Origin: Brevibacterium rongguiense
GTDB taxonomy: Bacteria; Actinomycetota; Actinomycetes; Actinomycetales; Brevibacteriaceae
NCBI RefSeq assembly: GCF_009857845.1
Contig: NZ_WWEQ01000002.1
Span: 1 to 64,000, forward strand
Direction: 5' to 3'
DNA: 64,000 nucleotides
Both the position numbers and the translations under genes were made by a program. Under the pieces are notes generated by a model. The model was given only the letters and a program-made list of their open reading frames with translations, ran no database searches and was not told the DNA's origin. This document shows positions 1 to 7,567 of the stretch, in pieces (the first letter of the stretch is position 1; each line of letters starts with the position of its first letter).

Positions 1-1
1 G

Positions 2-265
2 CTGTGCCGCACGATGGGCATCCGGCAGTCCATGGGCCGCGTCGGCTCGTGCTTCGATAACGCCGCCGCCGAGGCATTCTTCTCCAGCCTGGAGTGGGAG
101 GTCCTCTCACGCCACCAGTTCACCGACACTCGCCAAGCCCAGGCCGTCGTACTGGACTGGTGCTACGGGTTCTACAACCACGACCGTCGGCACAGCTCAG
201 CAAACATGATGAGCCCCGTCGACTACGAGACCAGCAACGCGGCTACGCTGCCCGAGGCCGCATAG
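2..265 (+). pseudogene. IS3-family transposase OrfB, C-terminal fragment
   Basis: This frame is open from the window edge, so the gene begins outside and only its last 87 or so residues are visible. They contain the conserved end of the IS3-family DDE integrase core: the block SMGRVGSCFDNAAAEAFFSS, whose E is the last acid of the catalytic triad, followed by WCYGFYNHDRRHSSANMMSP, the usual C-terminal signature. The protein would cut and join DNA for transposition. Whether the element is intact upstream cannot be seen. It differs from the second IS3 element at 6783-7299, whose surviving part covers only the opposite (N-terminal) portion of the coding region, so a common origin cannot be tested directly. 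Confidence 0.85.
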
Positions 266-305
266 GAAGTCCTCCACGATTCGGGGGGAACCACACGACC
301 GCACG

Positions 306-530
306 GTGAAGGTCTTGGACGTGTTGGGCCGGCATGACCTTGAGGCGCGCCGAGTGCAGGTCGAGGAGCAGACTGCCCGCCTGTTCATGTTCGTGTTGCA
401 GGGCGTGTTCCTCGACTTGGACTTGAGTGCGGAACAGCACGAGCGTTCCTTGAGTGTGGCTCGGGAGTGGGTGGGCAAGGCGCTCGAGGGGGTGGCTCCC
501 GGTGATCTACCGCAGAACCTCGAACGCTGA
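306..530 (+). CDS. Small protein of unknown function, possibly 5'-truncated by the IS
   Basis: A 74-residue frame starting at a GTG, with no clear Shine-Dalgarno sequence. The frame stays open upstream into the end of the IS3 fragment, which suggests that an older gene lost its 5' end when the IS arrived. The protein is mostly helical with regularly spaced leucines and acids. Its 3' end overlaps the next gene, as is usual for the small-gene string that follows. I do not recognise the family. Confidence 0.45.
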   Translation: MKVLDVLGRHDLEARRVQVEEQTARLFMFVLQGVFLDLDLSAEQHERSLSVAREWVGKALEGVAPGDLPQNLER

Positions 531-936
531 CCTGTCGGCGGCGGTGACCCCGGCCGGCGCGGTGATCCTGCTGACCTTGCTGGGGCCGGAGGAGGAGGCG
601 CGCAAGCGGCTGGCGCGCAGTCTGCCGCCTGTGATGTTGCGCGAGTTCGAGGACACGATGCGGCGGTTGCGGGCGGCACGAGCGAACTTCGAACCAGATT
701 CCGTTCCCGGAAACATCAGGGCGGAAATCGGCACTGAGGCGGCAGAGTCAATCCCGAGCGGCCTTGTTGGTGGCCGCTTGAACAGCCGGGAGGCTGCCGG
801 GCTCTTGGGGGTTTCGACTCGCAGGGTCCGGCAGCTGGCGGCGGCGGGCCACATCGACGCTCAACGTGTCGGGTCTCAGTGGACGTTCACCCGCGAGGCT
901 GTCCATACCTACACGAATCTGAGGAGAGCAGCATGA
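502..936 (+). CDS. Helix-turn-helix (excisionase/MerR-like) DNA-binding protein
   Basis: A 144-residue protein. I chose the GTG at 502 because a G-rich run (GAGGGGGTGG) lies just upstream; a further-upstream GTG at 454 is possible. The C-terminal third, about residues 95-140, reads LNSREAAGLLGVSTRRVRQL followed by AAAGHIDAQRVGSQWTF, the classic winged HTH of the excisionase/MerR superfamily (HTH_17 type), which reads DNA with helix 2 and a short beta wing. The N-terminal part has a charged helical segment. It overlaps the next gene by ATGA, so the two are translationally coupled. It may be the control protein of this small-gene string. The family assignment of the HTH is firm, the role is not known. 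Confidence 0.65.
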   Translation: MIYRRTSNADLSAAVTPAGAVILLTLLGPEEEARKRLARSLPPVMLREFEDTMRRLRAARANFEPDSVPGNIRAEIGTEAAESIPSGLVGGRLNSREAAGLLGVSTRRVRQLAAAGHIDAQRVGSQWTFTREAVHTYTNLRRAA

Positions 937-1289
937 CCGGTGATAACGACATTCTCAGGGCATTGCGGGGTGAGCCGCCCACGACCGCCCACGTGTCGGA
1001 GGCCGACCCCCAGGCGCACAGCGCGGTACGCGCAGCCCTCGAGGGCGAGGAGTGGCTCTACGGGCTGCCCGTGCCTCCGAGTGATGGGGAGGCGGTGAAG
1101 CGGTGGGCGGTCATCGAGGGCCTGCACCAGGCTGCGGGCCGGCACATCATCGCTTCGTCTCGTGGTGACGCGGATGCGCTTGTGCGGGAGGCGTATGAGA
1201 TGACGAATCCGGATGCTGAGCCCCTGGATCGGATCGCGCAGACGAGTCGGCTGCTCAACCGGTTCACGGAGATGCGGGAGGCCCGGTGA
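933..1289 (+). CDS. Hypothetical protein in small-gene operon
   Basis: A 118-residue acidic protein. The ATG at 933 is preceded by GAGGAGAG, a strong ribosome binding site, and overlaps the stop of the HTH gene (ATGA). No catalytic motif, signal peptide or membrane segment is visible. The C-terminal half, from about residue 60, looks all-helical. The family is not recognised. Its setting between an HTH gene and a long coiled-coil gene, all coupled by overlaps, suggests a mobile-element or phage-derived cassette. Confidence 0.6.
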   Translation: MTGDNDILRALRGEPPTTAHVSEADPQAHSAVRAALEGEEWLYGLPVPPSDGEAVKRWAVIEGLHQAAGRHIIASSRGDADALVREAYEMTNPDAEPLDRIAQTSRLLNRFTEMREAR

Positions 1290-1876
1290 TGCGCAGCCTG
1301 AGTGCCGCCGTGAGCAAGGCGACTGCGACCGTTGAGGAGTGGGAGGCGAAGGCTGAGCGTGCCCGCGCTGAGAGTGCGGAGCTTGACCAGACCTCAGGGG
1401 CCGCGATCTTGGATGACCCGTCTGCCGCTGAGCGCATCACCGTGAAGGTGCAGGCCAAGGAGCGGGAGGCACGTGCCTATGACGCGGCGGCTGTGGAGGC
1501 CCGGCAGCGGTTAGTGGACGTGTACCGCAAGCACCTAGAGGACGAAGCAGCCAACCTGGACAAGGCCGCGGTGCAGGCCCAGCGGGAGGCAGACAAGCAC
1601 GCCGGGAGGGTGAGAGCTCTGGTGGATCAGCTGCGCGACCTTGACGGTGTGGAGTACGCGCCGGTTGAAGAGTGGCACGAGGGGCCGCAGGGCAGGTGGC
1701 GCGACGTGCCGAAGTCGGAGGACTTGGGCGACAAGGTGGAGGCTGCGAAGAATCACGCCGGCCTCATCCGCTTCTACCTCGAGCACGGGAAGCGTCCTGG
1801 CCCACTGGATGAGTTCTACGCGGTCGAACCGAACGAGGCTCTCTCGGAGGTCATCGCGGCGGGTGTGCAGCTGTGA
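1289..1876 (+). CDS. Coiled-coil protein of unknown function
   Basis: A 195-residue protein starting at ATG 1289 (a GTG lies directly before it at 1286); GGGAGG sits about 8 bases upstream. Residues 1-120 are strongly helical and charged, with long runs of Ala, Glu, Arg and Lys in heptad-like spacing, so an extended coiled coil is likely. The segment around residues 125-150 (EYAPVEEWHEGPQGRW) breaks the helix and suggests a small globular end. No enzyme motif is present. It may be a structural or scaffolding protein of an integrated element. Its start overlaps the previous stop by one base, and its own stop overlaps the next start. Confidence 0.55.
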   Translation: MRSLSAAVSKATATVEEWEAKAERARAESAELDQTSGAAILDDPSAAERITVKVQAKEREARAYDAAAVEARQRLVDVYRKHLEDEAANLDKAAVQAQREADKHAGRVRALVDQLRDLDGVEYAPVEEWHEGPQGRWRDVPKSEDLGDKVEAAKNHAGLIRFYLEHGKRPGPLDEFYAVEPNEALSEVIAAGVQL

Positions 1877-2034
1877 GAGTGGACTGGCGGGATTGGCGCA
1901 ATCACACACTGTTGCAGGTGGAGTTGCGGCGTCTAGCGGACCTTGAGGAGCGTGCGCAGCACGCCGGTGTGGTGGAGGGGGAGGACCTCGAGATGCTCTC
2001 GCAGATCAGTGGTCGCCTCGAGCGGTTCCGCTGA
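1873..2034 (+). CDS. Small helical protein, 53 residues
   Basis: A GTG at 1873 overlaps the stop of the coiled-coil gene (GTGA), giving a 53-residue product that starts VRVDWRDWRNHTLLQVEL and ends in ISGRLERFR. It is rich in Leu, Glu and Arg and would form one or two amphipathic helices. It is the last gene of the small-gene string, because a hairpin terminator lies 24 bases after its stop. The coupling by overlap is the main reason to believe it is expressed. No family recognised. Confidence 0.5.
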   Translation: MRVDWRDWRNHTLLQVELRRLADLEERAQHAGVVEGEDLEMLSQISGRLERFR

Positions 2035-2057
2035 CTGGTGTGCTGCTGGTAGTTCGT

Positions 2058-2085
2058 GCCCGTCCCGGTTTCGGCTGGGGCGGGC
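2058..2085 (+). terminator. Hairpin terminator after the small-gene string
   Basis: An inverted repeat with stem GCCCGTCCC and GGGGCGGGC (one G-T pair) and a 10-base loop lies just after the stop at 2034 and is followed by GCTTTCGT. It fits a weak intrinsic terminator for the upstream + strand genes. Confidence 0.5.
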
Positions 2086-2400
2086 GCTTTCGTGTACCCG
2101 TGGTGTGGTGGCCTTGTGCTCAATTTTGAGCATCTAGCACTAACCGGCCGCGTACCCCGCCCGTTGTGTTGGACTCCTGGTGACCTTTGCGACAGTTCTG
2201 TCGTTAAGTCTCACACCTCGCCGAGAAACCGGTACCCACAATCTCAGCGTCGCCACCAACAGACACAGCCAGAAGGGCACGATTCAAGTATTCTCGAAGA
2301 ACTCCTCTGCCAAACCTCACCTGCTCGGCGCCTGATCGCAGTCATATACGGCCGCAATAACATGGACAACCCCGAAGCAAAAAGAGACTGCGGAACACAA
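2086..2400. other. Intergenic stretch with drop in GC content
   Basis: No convincing gene is seen here. A 125-codon frame on the + strand crosses it but has mixed, non-protein-like composition and no ribosome binding site. The base composition falls from GC-rich to clearly AT-richer between about 2120 and 2300, marking the edge of a block of different origin. Confidence 0.5.
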
Positions 2401-2790
2401 TCATTTTTGTCTACTGGGCAACACACCTATTAATAGGCGGATAATAATAGCCAGCACCAGAACAGGCACACCAAATAGCAGATACCCAAGATAATCACCA
2501 GGCGTCCACCACTCTCCCCAAGTATTATAAATGACTTCGCAAACACCAAGGACTATCAGAAGAGAAGCTATAGACACGATCCATTGCAAAACTTCTCGAG
2601 ACCAAAACACAAAATAAAGAACGATAGACGATAGCAGCCCCGGAAGAAGCGCGTAAAACGCCAAAAATCCGGCACTTGAAATCGAAAAACGGTACAGCGA
2701 GAAGGCAACACAAAAAACAACAACGGCTGCTACCGCGAACGAAAACTGAAGACGTCGCGCGCCTACATTTATCACATTTACAAACCCCAC
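2401..2790 (-). CDS. Four-helix integral membrane protein, unknown function
   Basis: A 129-residue protein if started at the GTG at 2790, which has GGAGG four bases upstream; the frame is open to a GTG at 2826 without such a site. Four hydrophobic segments are plain: one around FSFAVAAVVVFCVAFSLY, one around AGFLAFYALLPGLLSSIVLY, one around VLQWIVSIASLLIVLGV and one near the C-terminus around YLGYLLFGVPVLVLAIII. Short charged loops separate them. It lies downstream of the secreted DUF3238-like gene in the same direction but behind a hairpin. Codon use is AT-rich compared with the rest of the window, which points to acquisition from elsewhere. Confidence 0.6.
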   Translation of the reverse strand: MGFVNVINVGARRLQFSFAVAAVVVFCVAFSLYRFSISSAGFLAFYALLPGLLSSIVLYFVFWSREVLQWIVSIASLLIVLGVCEVIYNTWGEWWTPGDYLGYLLFGVPVLVLAIIIRLLIGVLPSRQK

Positions 2791-2894
2791 AGTGCCTCCA
2801 TGATAATAAGTGTCAAGATTTAACACGCCTGCTTCATGTGTGTTATTCTAACCGTGGAGCCTCAGTAAATGAAACGGCGCATTAAACAAGACTG

Positions 2895-2935
2895 CTTGAG
2901 GGTTGATGGAAACGATATGTCCACCAACCCTCAAG
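2895..2935 (-). terminator. Hairpin after the secreted-protein gene
   Basis: Arms CTTGAGGGTTG and CAACCCTCAAG pair perfectly around a 19-base centre that itself extends the stem by TGG/CCA. It starts about 30 bases past the stop at 2967 on the minus strand and is followed by AGTCTTGTTTAA, a modest T-rich tail, so it fits an intrinsic terminator. Confidence 0.6.
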
Positions 2936-2966
2936 CTCTGACGCTCTTACTGCCTATCAACCACCA

Positions 2967-4376
2967 TCATTTGCGTATGGCACAGTCCCTTGGGAACTTA
3001 CCGTTCATAGGAGTCGAGTACCTATTAACCGTCACGTCCATAGGTGGCAGCAAGCTATTGAAGCTGCTGTACTGGAAGCGGTAGAGGCAACCGTAACTAC
3101 GTCCCTTACTATTAGCCAAATTGTAGGTTAGCTCGTGATTTGGTGCCCCGTCGTGACTACCCTTTACTTCAGTTGATCCAGAAGGGTCGAAAATCGCGTG
3201 CATATCTACGTCGATTGCCGGTGCTTTCCCCACAGCAAGAACATCACACAGAGGGTTTCCGATAGACTGTTTAAAGCGAATATCCGGGAGTATCCCATAA
3301 CTGCCCAGTGTGGTGCTAAGTCCTGAATCGCTAGCAGTTTTACGATCCGCTACAGATCCATCCTTTTTGTAAGCGATAGTCTCTCCGACGTGCTTTTTCG
3401 TAAAGTCCAAGTGGTTCTTATTACCCTGGACCGTAACCCCAGCCTGGTTCTCGCCCCTAGAACTCAGATTACTGTTGATGGTCTTCGAGTTCCTGAAGGC
3501 CCTACCGTCACCGTGATAGGAGTCGAATCCATTCGAGCAAAACGGAGGCTGCTTGATCTTCTTATCTGGAATGAAAGATGCGTACCGGAACTGGGCCGAG
3601 CCTTGTGCTACTTTGGCCTTCGCTAGTGCAGCATTCTTAGGCATAATATCCGCGTTCGCCGCAGCACTTAGAACCGATTTGCTTTCGACTGACTCATTGA
3701 CCGGAACTTTTTCGCCTTTAGGAACTTCTGTGCCGTAGCTATACGCATGTGTATACTTCGAGTCTGGATCGTTTGACTTCTTCAGCTGTTCTACCTGCGC
3801 CTCGACAAAATATTCGTTAACTCGACTGCGGTCAACCGAGTTATCAGTGAAACTCGTAGAATCGGTTTTCGCTATTGGTTGACCGTTTTTGCTAATTACC
3901 CAAGTCGCAGAAACCCCTTTCGGCTTCCACCAGGACAGATTAACGCTTTTACTGTTCGCAGACCAATTAAATGAAGTCTGTCCAGTTCTGTCATCGATGA
4001 CGCGTTGCGGGCTGGAACCAATATACCGATCTATAATGCGATTCTTATTATCGGTTTCAAAATAAACCGTATTTAGAGATGACAATGACGATGCTTCTGC
4101 TGACGCAGCTCTTGCCTGTTTACTCAATTCCCTGTTAAGAGTAGTTAACTGGCTCGAATTCGCGTTCGGTTGCGCTAGCACTAGTTTGGAGGAGGTTTTA
4201 GGTACCGCGCTGTTGGTCCGCAGTGTTTTAGCTTTACCAGCAGGTGGAACTGCTTTAACAACCTTTTGAAAACTGGAACTGGCAGTTTTAGATTCTACTG
4301 CTTGCGCAGCGATTTGCGTAGTAGCGACAGGTAGTACTATCAGACCCAATGTCGCAGCAGCTAGCATCCGTTTCAC
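2967..4376 (-). CDS. Secreted protein with DUF3238-like C-terminal domain
   Basis: A 469-residue exported protein. The start is GTG 4376, with AAGGAGAG seven bases upstream. Residues 1-25 form a Sec signal peptide (two basic residues, then LAAATLGLIVLPVATTQIAA). The middle, about residues 100-200, has a Trp/Tyr-rich beta pattern (SWWKPKGVSATWVISKNGQP) resembling a fibronectin type III-like module. The C-terminal 190 residues carry PAIDVDMHAIFDPSGSTEV and KGSHDGAPNHEL, close to the core pattern of DUF3238, a family of secreted Bacillus and actinobacterial proteins without known activity. Three or more Cys are spaced for disulfides. Its AT-rich codon use differs from the rest of the window. The family call is from memory of the motif and is moderate. 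Confidence 0.65.
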   Translation of the reverse strand: MKRMLAAATLGLIVLPVATTQIAAQAVESKTASSSFQKVVKAVPPAGKAKTLRTNSAVPKTSSKLVLAQPNANSSQLTTLNRELSKQARAASAEASSLSSLNTVYFETDNKNRIIDRYIGSSPQRVIDDRTGQTSFNWSANSKSVNLSWWKPKGVSATWVISKNGQPIAKTDSTSFTDNSVDRSRVNEYFVEAQVEQLKKSNDPDSKYTHAYSYGTEVPKGEKVPVNESVESKSVLSAAANADIMPKNAALAKAKVAQGSAQFRYASFIPDKKIKQPPFCSNGFDSYHGDGRAFRNSKTINSNLSSRGENQAGVTVQGNKNHLDFTKKHVGETIAYKKDGSVADRKTASDSGLSTTLGSYGILPDIRFKQSIGNPLCDVLAVGKAPAIDVDMHAIFDPSGSTEVKGSHDGAPNHELTYNLANSKGRSYGCLYRFQYSSFNSLLPPMDVTVNRYSTPMNGKFPRDCAIRK

Positions 4377-5145
4377 AATTTCTCTCCTTATCGGTGATTA
4401 TTTGTGGCAATCGACGTCTGAAGTTAAAATACATTGAGTATTCAATATATCTACTGAATCTCGGCCGATTTCGATCGACTCTACACCCACATTGCTGATT
4501 TTCATGGCCTTCGCTGAATTTTTCTACCCTCTTGCTTTTCAAGCAAACGAAGCTAGAGTGGGAAATTTTTCCGTTCTCCAGCCAAAGCAAGCTGTGCCCC
4601 GCTCTACACCACCCGATCATCTTTCCTCGGATCCGGTATTGCCGCATCTCCTCCAGGAGTCGGTATTTAACAGTTTCCGAATCGAACGATGTAGGAACTC
4701 GCATCAGCGCCACTATGCCCGTATCTTTGCGGAACTGATCAGGCAGACCGGCTTCCCATGCCAACTGGTCATTGCCCTCTATCGAGGCACTAAGCCATCT
4801 CAGAACTCGACTACCTTCTTCTGCATCTACACGAGAAGATTGCACACGCAGCACCGGCTGCCACTCACCCACGCGGCTAACGCGCCTTACCCAGACCACA
4901 TGCTCTTTTAGCCATCCGCTTCTTTGCCACGATGGAAGGACACCCCGCCCCCGTCCGAGAGCCAACGAACGCCGAGCTTCTATAGCGTTCCGCAGCTTCT
5001 CTTGTTCCATGTTTAGGGTGCTCTGCAACGGACGCCAACCACGAAAGAGCCGCGCCTCCCGAACTGTCGGCAGCCCGTGCCGGACCCATCGTTGTACCGA
5101 CCGCTGACTCACCCGCAACCGCCTAGCCATCACCGCAGTGTTCAC
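4288..5145 (-). CDS. HTH-containing protein of unknown function (doubtful 3' end)
   Basis: The frame is open from 5295, but a GTG at 5145 begins right where the AT-richer sequence starts and gives 285 residues. Near its N-terminus (about residues 4-22) MARRLRVSQRSVQRWVRHGL is a clear helix-turn-helix of the kind found in transposases, excisionases and plasmid proteins. The rest has several Trp and Arg-rich segments but no domain I recognise. No good ribosome binding site precedes either start. The last 30 codons overlap the signal-peptide end of the next gene, which is unusual and hints that the true stop or start is misjudged or the gene is decayed. A resemblance to the HTH of linear-plasmid telomere proteins is too weak to use. 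Confidence 0.4.
   Translation of the reverse strand: MNTAVMARRLRVSQRSVQRWVRHGLPTVREARLFRGWRPLQSTLNMEQEKLRNAIEARRSLALGRGRGVLPSWQRSGWLKEHVVWVRRVSRVGEWQPVLRVQSSRVDAEEGSRVLRWLSASIEGNDQLAWEAGLPDQFRKDTGIVALMRVPTSFDSETVKYRLLEEMRQYRIRGKMIGWCRAGHSLLWLENGKISHSSFVCLKSKRVEKFSEGHENQQCGCRVDRNRPRFSRYIEYSMYFNFRRRLPQIITDKERNCETDASCCDIGSDSTTCRYYANRCASSRI
4433..4446. promoter_or_regulatory. Dyad in the promoter region of the secreted-protein gene
   Basis: ATTGA and TCAAT flank a four-base centre, 57-70 bases upstream of the GTG at 4376 and inside an AT-rich stretch that contains TATATT and TATTTT on the minus strand. It could be an operator over the promoter. Support is only positional. Confidence 0.3.
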
Positions 5146-5312
5146 ACCATTACTAAACGATCTGTTCTGGTGCCCGGCGGATGGCACGGAAGCGGGGCAC
5201 GCGAAGAGATCGTCGATGTGCTGCACTCGGTCGGGACATGATCCGGCTGTCGTATGACGCAGCCAAGCCAGGTCACGACCAGCAGGCGTCGTCATCCGGA
5301 ACCCGCTCCGTC

Positions 5313-6596
5313 CTACTTCTTGACCGTGATGACACCGGCGGTCACCGGTTGAAGCTCGTCCCGGACGACGCCATGCTTGTCGATGAACACGGTTGGCCCG
5401 TTCGTCGAAGCGGAAATCATGCTGGCGCGGCTCTGTACCGCCCGGATGGCAAGGTCGGCCTTGTGGAACCGCTGCTGCAACCCGCCATAAGCCGCATCGT
5501 TGATCGGAACGAACACGATGTCGGCTCCCGCGACTCGCCGCACGCTATCGGGATAGTGCATGTCGTAGCAGACGTAGGCCGTGATCGACCAGTCTGCCCA
5601 CGAGACGTGGCGGTTCGAGAAAGCCCCCGTGCCGCTCTCGTCGGGTGCGATGTGTGCCTTGGTGTTCGAGAGCACCTCGTCGCCGCGCTCGTTGAGGACG
5701 ATGACCCGCTTGAAGCGCTCATCGCCGCGCATCTCGGCCGAGTGATACACAACGGAGGCGTCGAGGTCTCGAGCGGCCGACTCGACGAGTAAACGCTGCG
5801 CCTCCGGCACGGAGTTCTCCGGCCAGACCACTATTCGCCGTGCGTCGCCATCGAGAGTCTTGAGCGCGGCGGCGCTTGTCTCCGTGAGTGTGCGGATGTC
5901 TCGCGCGGTGGCCGGAACATCGACCCCGCCGACGGTCATCTGCTGAACGCTCACCACCTGCGGCACCGCATCCGGCTCCGAATCCCACACCCGGACATCT
6001 GCCACGACGACCGCGCCGCCAAGGGCGCACATTCCGGCCACCGCCACCCAGGGACGAAACGACACGATCAACAGCGCCACCACGACGTTCGAGGCGAGGA
6101 CCCCTGCCTCGACAACGGCCTCGCCCCCAAGCGCCGCGAACTGCAGCAGCCCGCTGTTCCTCCATACCGCGTACCCCAGGTGAGGGAGCCACCAGTCCTC
6201 GGTCACCGGGAGGTGCATGCGTGCAAATGTCAGCGCCGACCACACGGCCGCCACAAGAACCAGAACCGCCCAGAACGGGAGGCGCAGTGCGAAGAGTCTG
6301 AAGAGGTTCGCGATCAGGGCGACGAAACCGACGCTGGCCAAGAACGCGAGCCACACGGGCATGAACGAGTAATACCAATACGTCGTAGGCAGCAGCCACG
6401 CGCCGAAGAAGACGAGGCCGGCCGGGTAGTGACGACTGGGCTTCGCCCGCCGCATGGCGACAAACACGGGAGCAATGCAGAACAGTGGAAGCACCTGAAC
6501 CCACCACCGGTCGACAAACGTCGCAGTCGCCAGCGCGCCGCCGCACAGAAACACGATGCCCCACGTCGCCTGCTCCCGTAGGCTCGTTCGCGCCAT
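5313..6596 (-). CDS. Apolipoprotein N-acyltransferase-like membrane protein with CN-hydrolase domain
   Basis: A 427-residue protein. I chose ATG 6596 because a TAGAGT -10 box ends seven bases before it; the longer open frame upstream is shadow. About seven hydrophobic segments fill residues 10-215, followed by a nitrilase-type domain from about residue 240. The catalytic triad is visible: Glu in VVWPENSVPEA, Lys in NTKAHIAPDESG and Cys in AYVCYDMHYPDS. This is the architecture of Lnt, which transfers an acyl chain from phospholipid to the N-terminal Cys of lipoproteins at the outer face of the membrane. It is shorter than E. coli Lnt and could instead act on another amine. It sits beside IS debris, away from the Ppm1 or Lgt genes often linked to actinobacterial Lnt. 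Confidence 0.7.
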   Translation of the reverse strand: MARTSLREQATWGIVFLCGGALATATFVDRWWVQVLPLFCIAPVFVAMRRAKPSRHYPAGLVFFGAWLLPTTYWYYSFMPVWLAFLASVGFVALIANLFRLFALRLPFWAVLVLVAAVWSALTFARMHLPVTEDWWLPHLGYAVWRNSGLLQFAALGGEAVVEAGVLASNVVVALLIVSFRPWVAVAGMCALGGAVVVADVRVWDSEPDAVPQVVSVQQMTVGGVDVPATARDIRTLTETSAAALKTLDGDARRIVVWPENSVPEAQRLLVESAARDLDASVVYHSAEMRGDERFKRVIVLNERGDEVLSNTKAHIAPDESGTGAFSNRHVSWADWSITAYVCYDMHYPDSVRRVAGADIVFVPINDAAYGGLQQRFHKADLAIRAVQSRASMISASTNGPTVFIDKHGVVRDELQPVTAGVITVKK

Positions 6597-6603
6597 GCCG
6601 TTC

Positions 6604-6609
6604 ACTCTA
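6604..6609 (-). promoter_or_regulatory. -10 box of the Lnt-like gene
   Basis: TAGAGT on the minus strand ends seven bases before ATG 6596, so transcription would begin at or next to the A of the start codon (leaderless). This decides the start of the Lnt-like gene. Confidence 0.5.
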
Positions 6610-6628
6610 ACCGAGCGGACGGTGGACC

Positions 6629-6782
6629 TCAGTCCTCGTTGACGACGACGACCTTCTCCGCGGCTCCGGGGGTCCGGGCCAGCTCCAGCGCGTCCAGCGC
6701 ACGGTCGAACGGCAACACATCGCTGACGATGAGCGCGTACTTCTCCCAGTTCTCCACGATGTCGTCGGTGACCTCGAAGATC
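6629..6782 (-). pseudogene. C-terminal remnant of a zinc-type alcohol dehydrogenase
   Basis: The last 50 codons of an open frame read IFEVTDDIVENWEKYALIVS then VLPFDRALDALELARTPGAA and end KVVVVNED. This is the standard tail of medium-chain zinc-dependent alcohol/polyol dehydrogenases. Nothing of the catalytic or Rossmann domains precedes it: the reading frame switches within one codon to IS3 transposase sequence at about 6782. The enzyme gene was therefore cut by an IS-linked deletion or recombination, leaving only its end. Confidence 0.7.
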
Positions 6783-7024
6783 CCATACACCTTCATGTGC
6801 TCGTGGGCATGGATAGTCATGATCTCTTTCTTCAGGGCAGCATCCCGCACGGCCCGCGGCGATGGCGGCCGGGACGTGTAGGCGTAGTAGGTTGACGGGG
6901 CGATCTTGATGCCGAATTCCTCGGTCAGGACGCGGCAGATCGGTTCGATACCCCATCGATGCTTGTGCTCGTCGATGAAGCGGACGATTACTTCTGTGGG
7001 CGGTCGAACTCCGCGGCGAAAAAA
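6783..7024 (-). pseudogene. IS3-family OrfB, N-terminal remnant fused in frame to the dehydrogenase tail
   Basis: This frame lies -1 relative to orfA and begins at a UUUUUUC slippery heptamer (7018-7024), the usual way IS3 elements make the OrfAB fusion. It encodes VIVRFIDEHKHRWGIEPICR, then APSTYYAYTSRPPSPRAVRD and HAHEHMKVYG, the typical start of OrfB. After VYG the match stops and dehydrogenase sequence follows, so the DDE catalytic core is missing and this copy cannot transpose by itself. Confidence 0.75.
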
Positions 7025-7299
7025 GCCGCGGCGGACTTCAGGATGCTATTCGAGCGGCGCAGCTCCCGGTTCTCCTTCTCCAGCCGGCGGATGGTCGCGG
7101 CGGCGTCTTCTGTCTCAACGGGGATCTCGTCGGCTTCGGCCTTGCGGACCCACATCCTCAGGGCTTCCCGCTTCACCCCGCACTGGTCAGCGATCCGCGC
7201 AATCGCGCCGTTACGCGTGTCCGGGTCTTTCCGGGCCTCGACGGTCAGCCGCGTCGCCCTGGCCTTGAGCTCCTCGGGGTACTTCGATACTGCTGGCAT
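6988..7299 (-). CDS. IS3-family transposase OrfA
   Basis: A complete 103-residue OrfA. Residues 1-65 hold the transposase_8/InsN helix-turn-helix (PEELKARATRLTVEARKDPD and GAIARIADQCGVKREALRMW), which binds the terminal repeats. Residues 70-95 form the leucine zipper (IRRLEKENRELRRSNSILKS) used for dimerisation. The -1 slip site for making OrfAB lies near its 3' end at 7018-7024. The partner OrfB is truncated, so the element is dead or depends on a helper. Confidence 0.85.
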   Translation of the reverse strand: MPAVSKYPEELKARATRLTVEARKDPDTRNGAIARIADQCGVKREALRMWVRKAEADEIPVETEDAAATIRRLEKENRELRRSNSILKSAAAFFAAEFDRPQK

Positions 7300-7375
7300 A
7301 GTGAGTGTCTGCTCCTTGGTTCGGGATCACCCGCTCACTCTCTATCAAACCAGGAACACTTCACGGCGCCCGCGA

Positions 7376-7451
7376 GGGTCCGCACTAGCGCGGACCCCTG
7401 CATGGGTCCTCAGTAGTGAGGCACTGGGTTACACGCTGTCGTGTACCCAGG
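7376..7451. repeat. Two strong inverted repeats beyond the IS3 end
   Basis: GGGTCCGC (7376-7383) pairs with GCGGACCC (7390-7397), and CTGGGTTACACG (7425-7436) pairs with CGTGTACCCAG (7441-7451) with one bulged base. They lie in a non-coding stretch between the IS3 orfA and the attachment-like site. They may be protein binding sites, ends of a degraded element or terminator hairpins. Confidence 0.5.
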
Positions 7452-7567
7452 GGTCGCGGAGCCACGGTCGCGCTGTCAGCCGGCACGCTGCGCGCCCAAC
7501 AGGGGTGCTTCCTCGATGAGTGCAGAGACTTGACCAACCCCACGCTTACTCATCTTTTTCAACGCAA

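Noticed and set aside
2056-2433. A 125-codon + strand ORF across the composition shift
   Set aside because: No ribosome binding site, irregular composition, and it contains the terminator-like hairpin at 2058-2085.
4288-5295. Linear-plasmid telomere protein (Tpg)
   Set aside because: Only the generic HTH looks alike; the remaining sequence does not align by eye.
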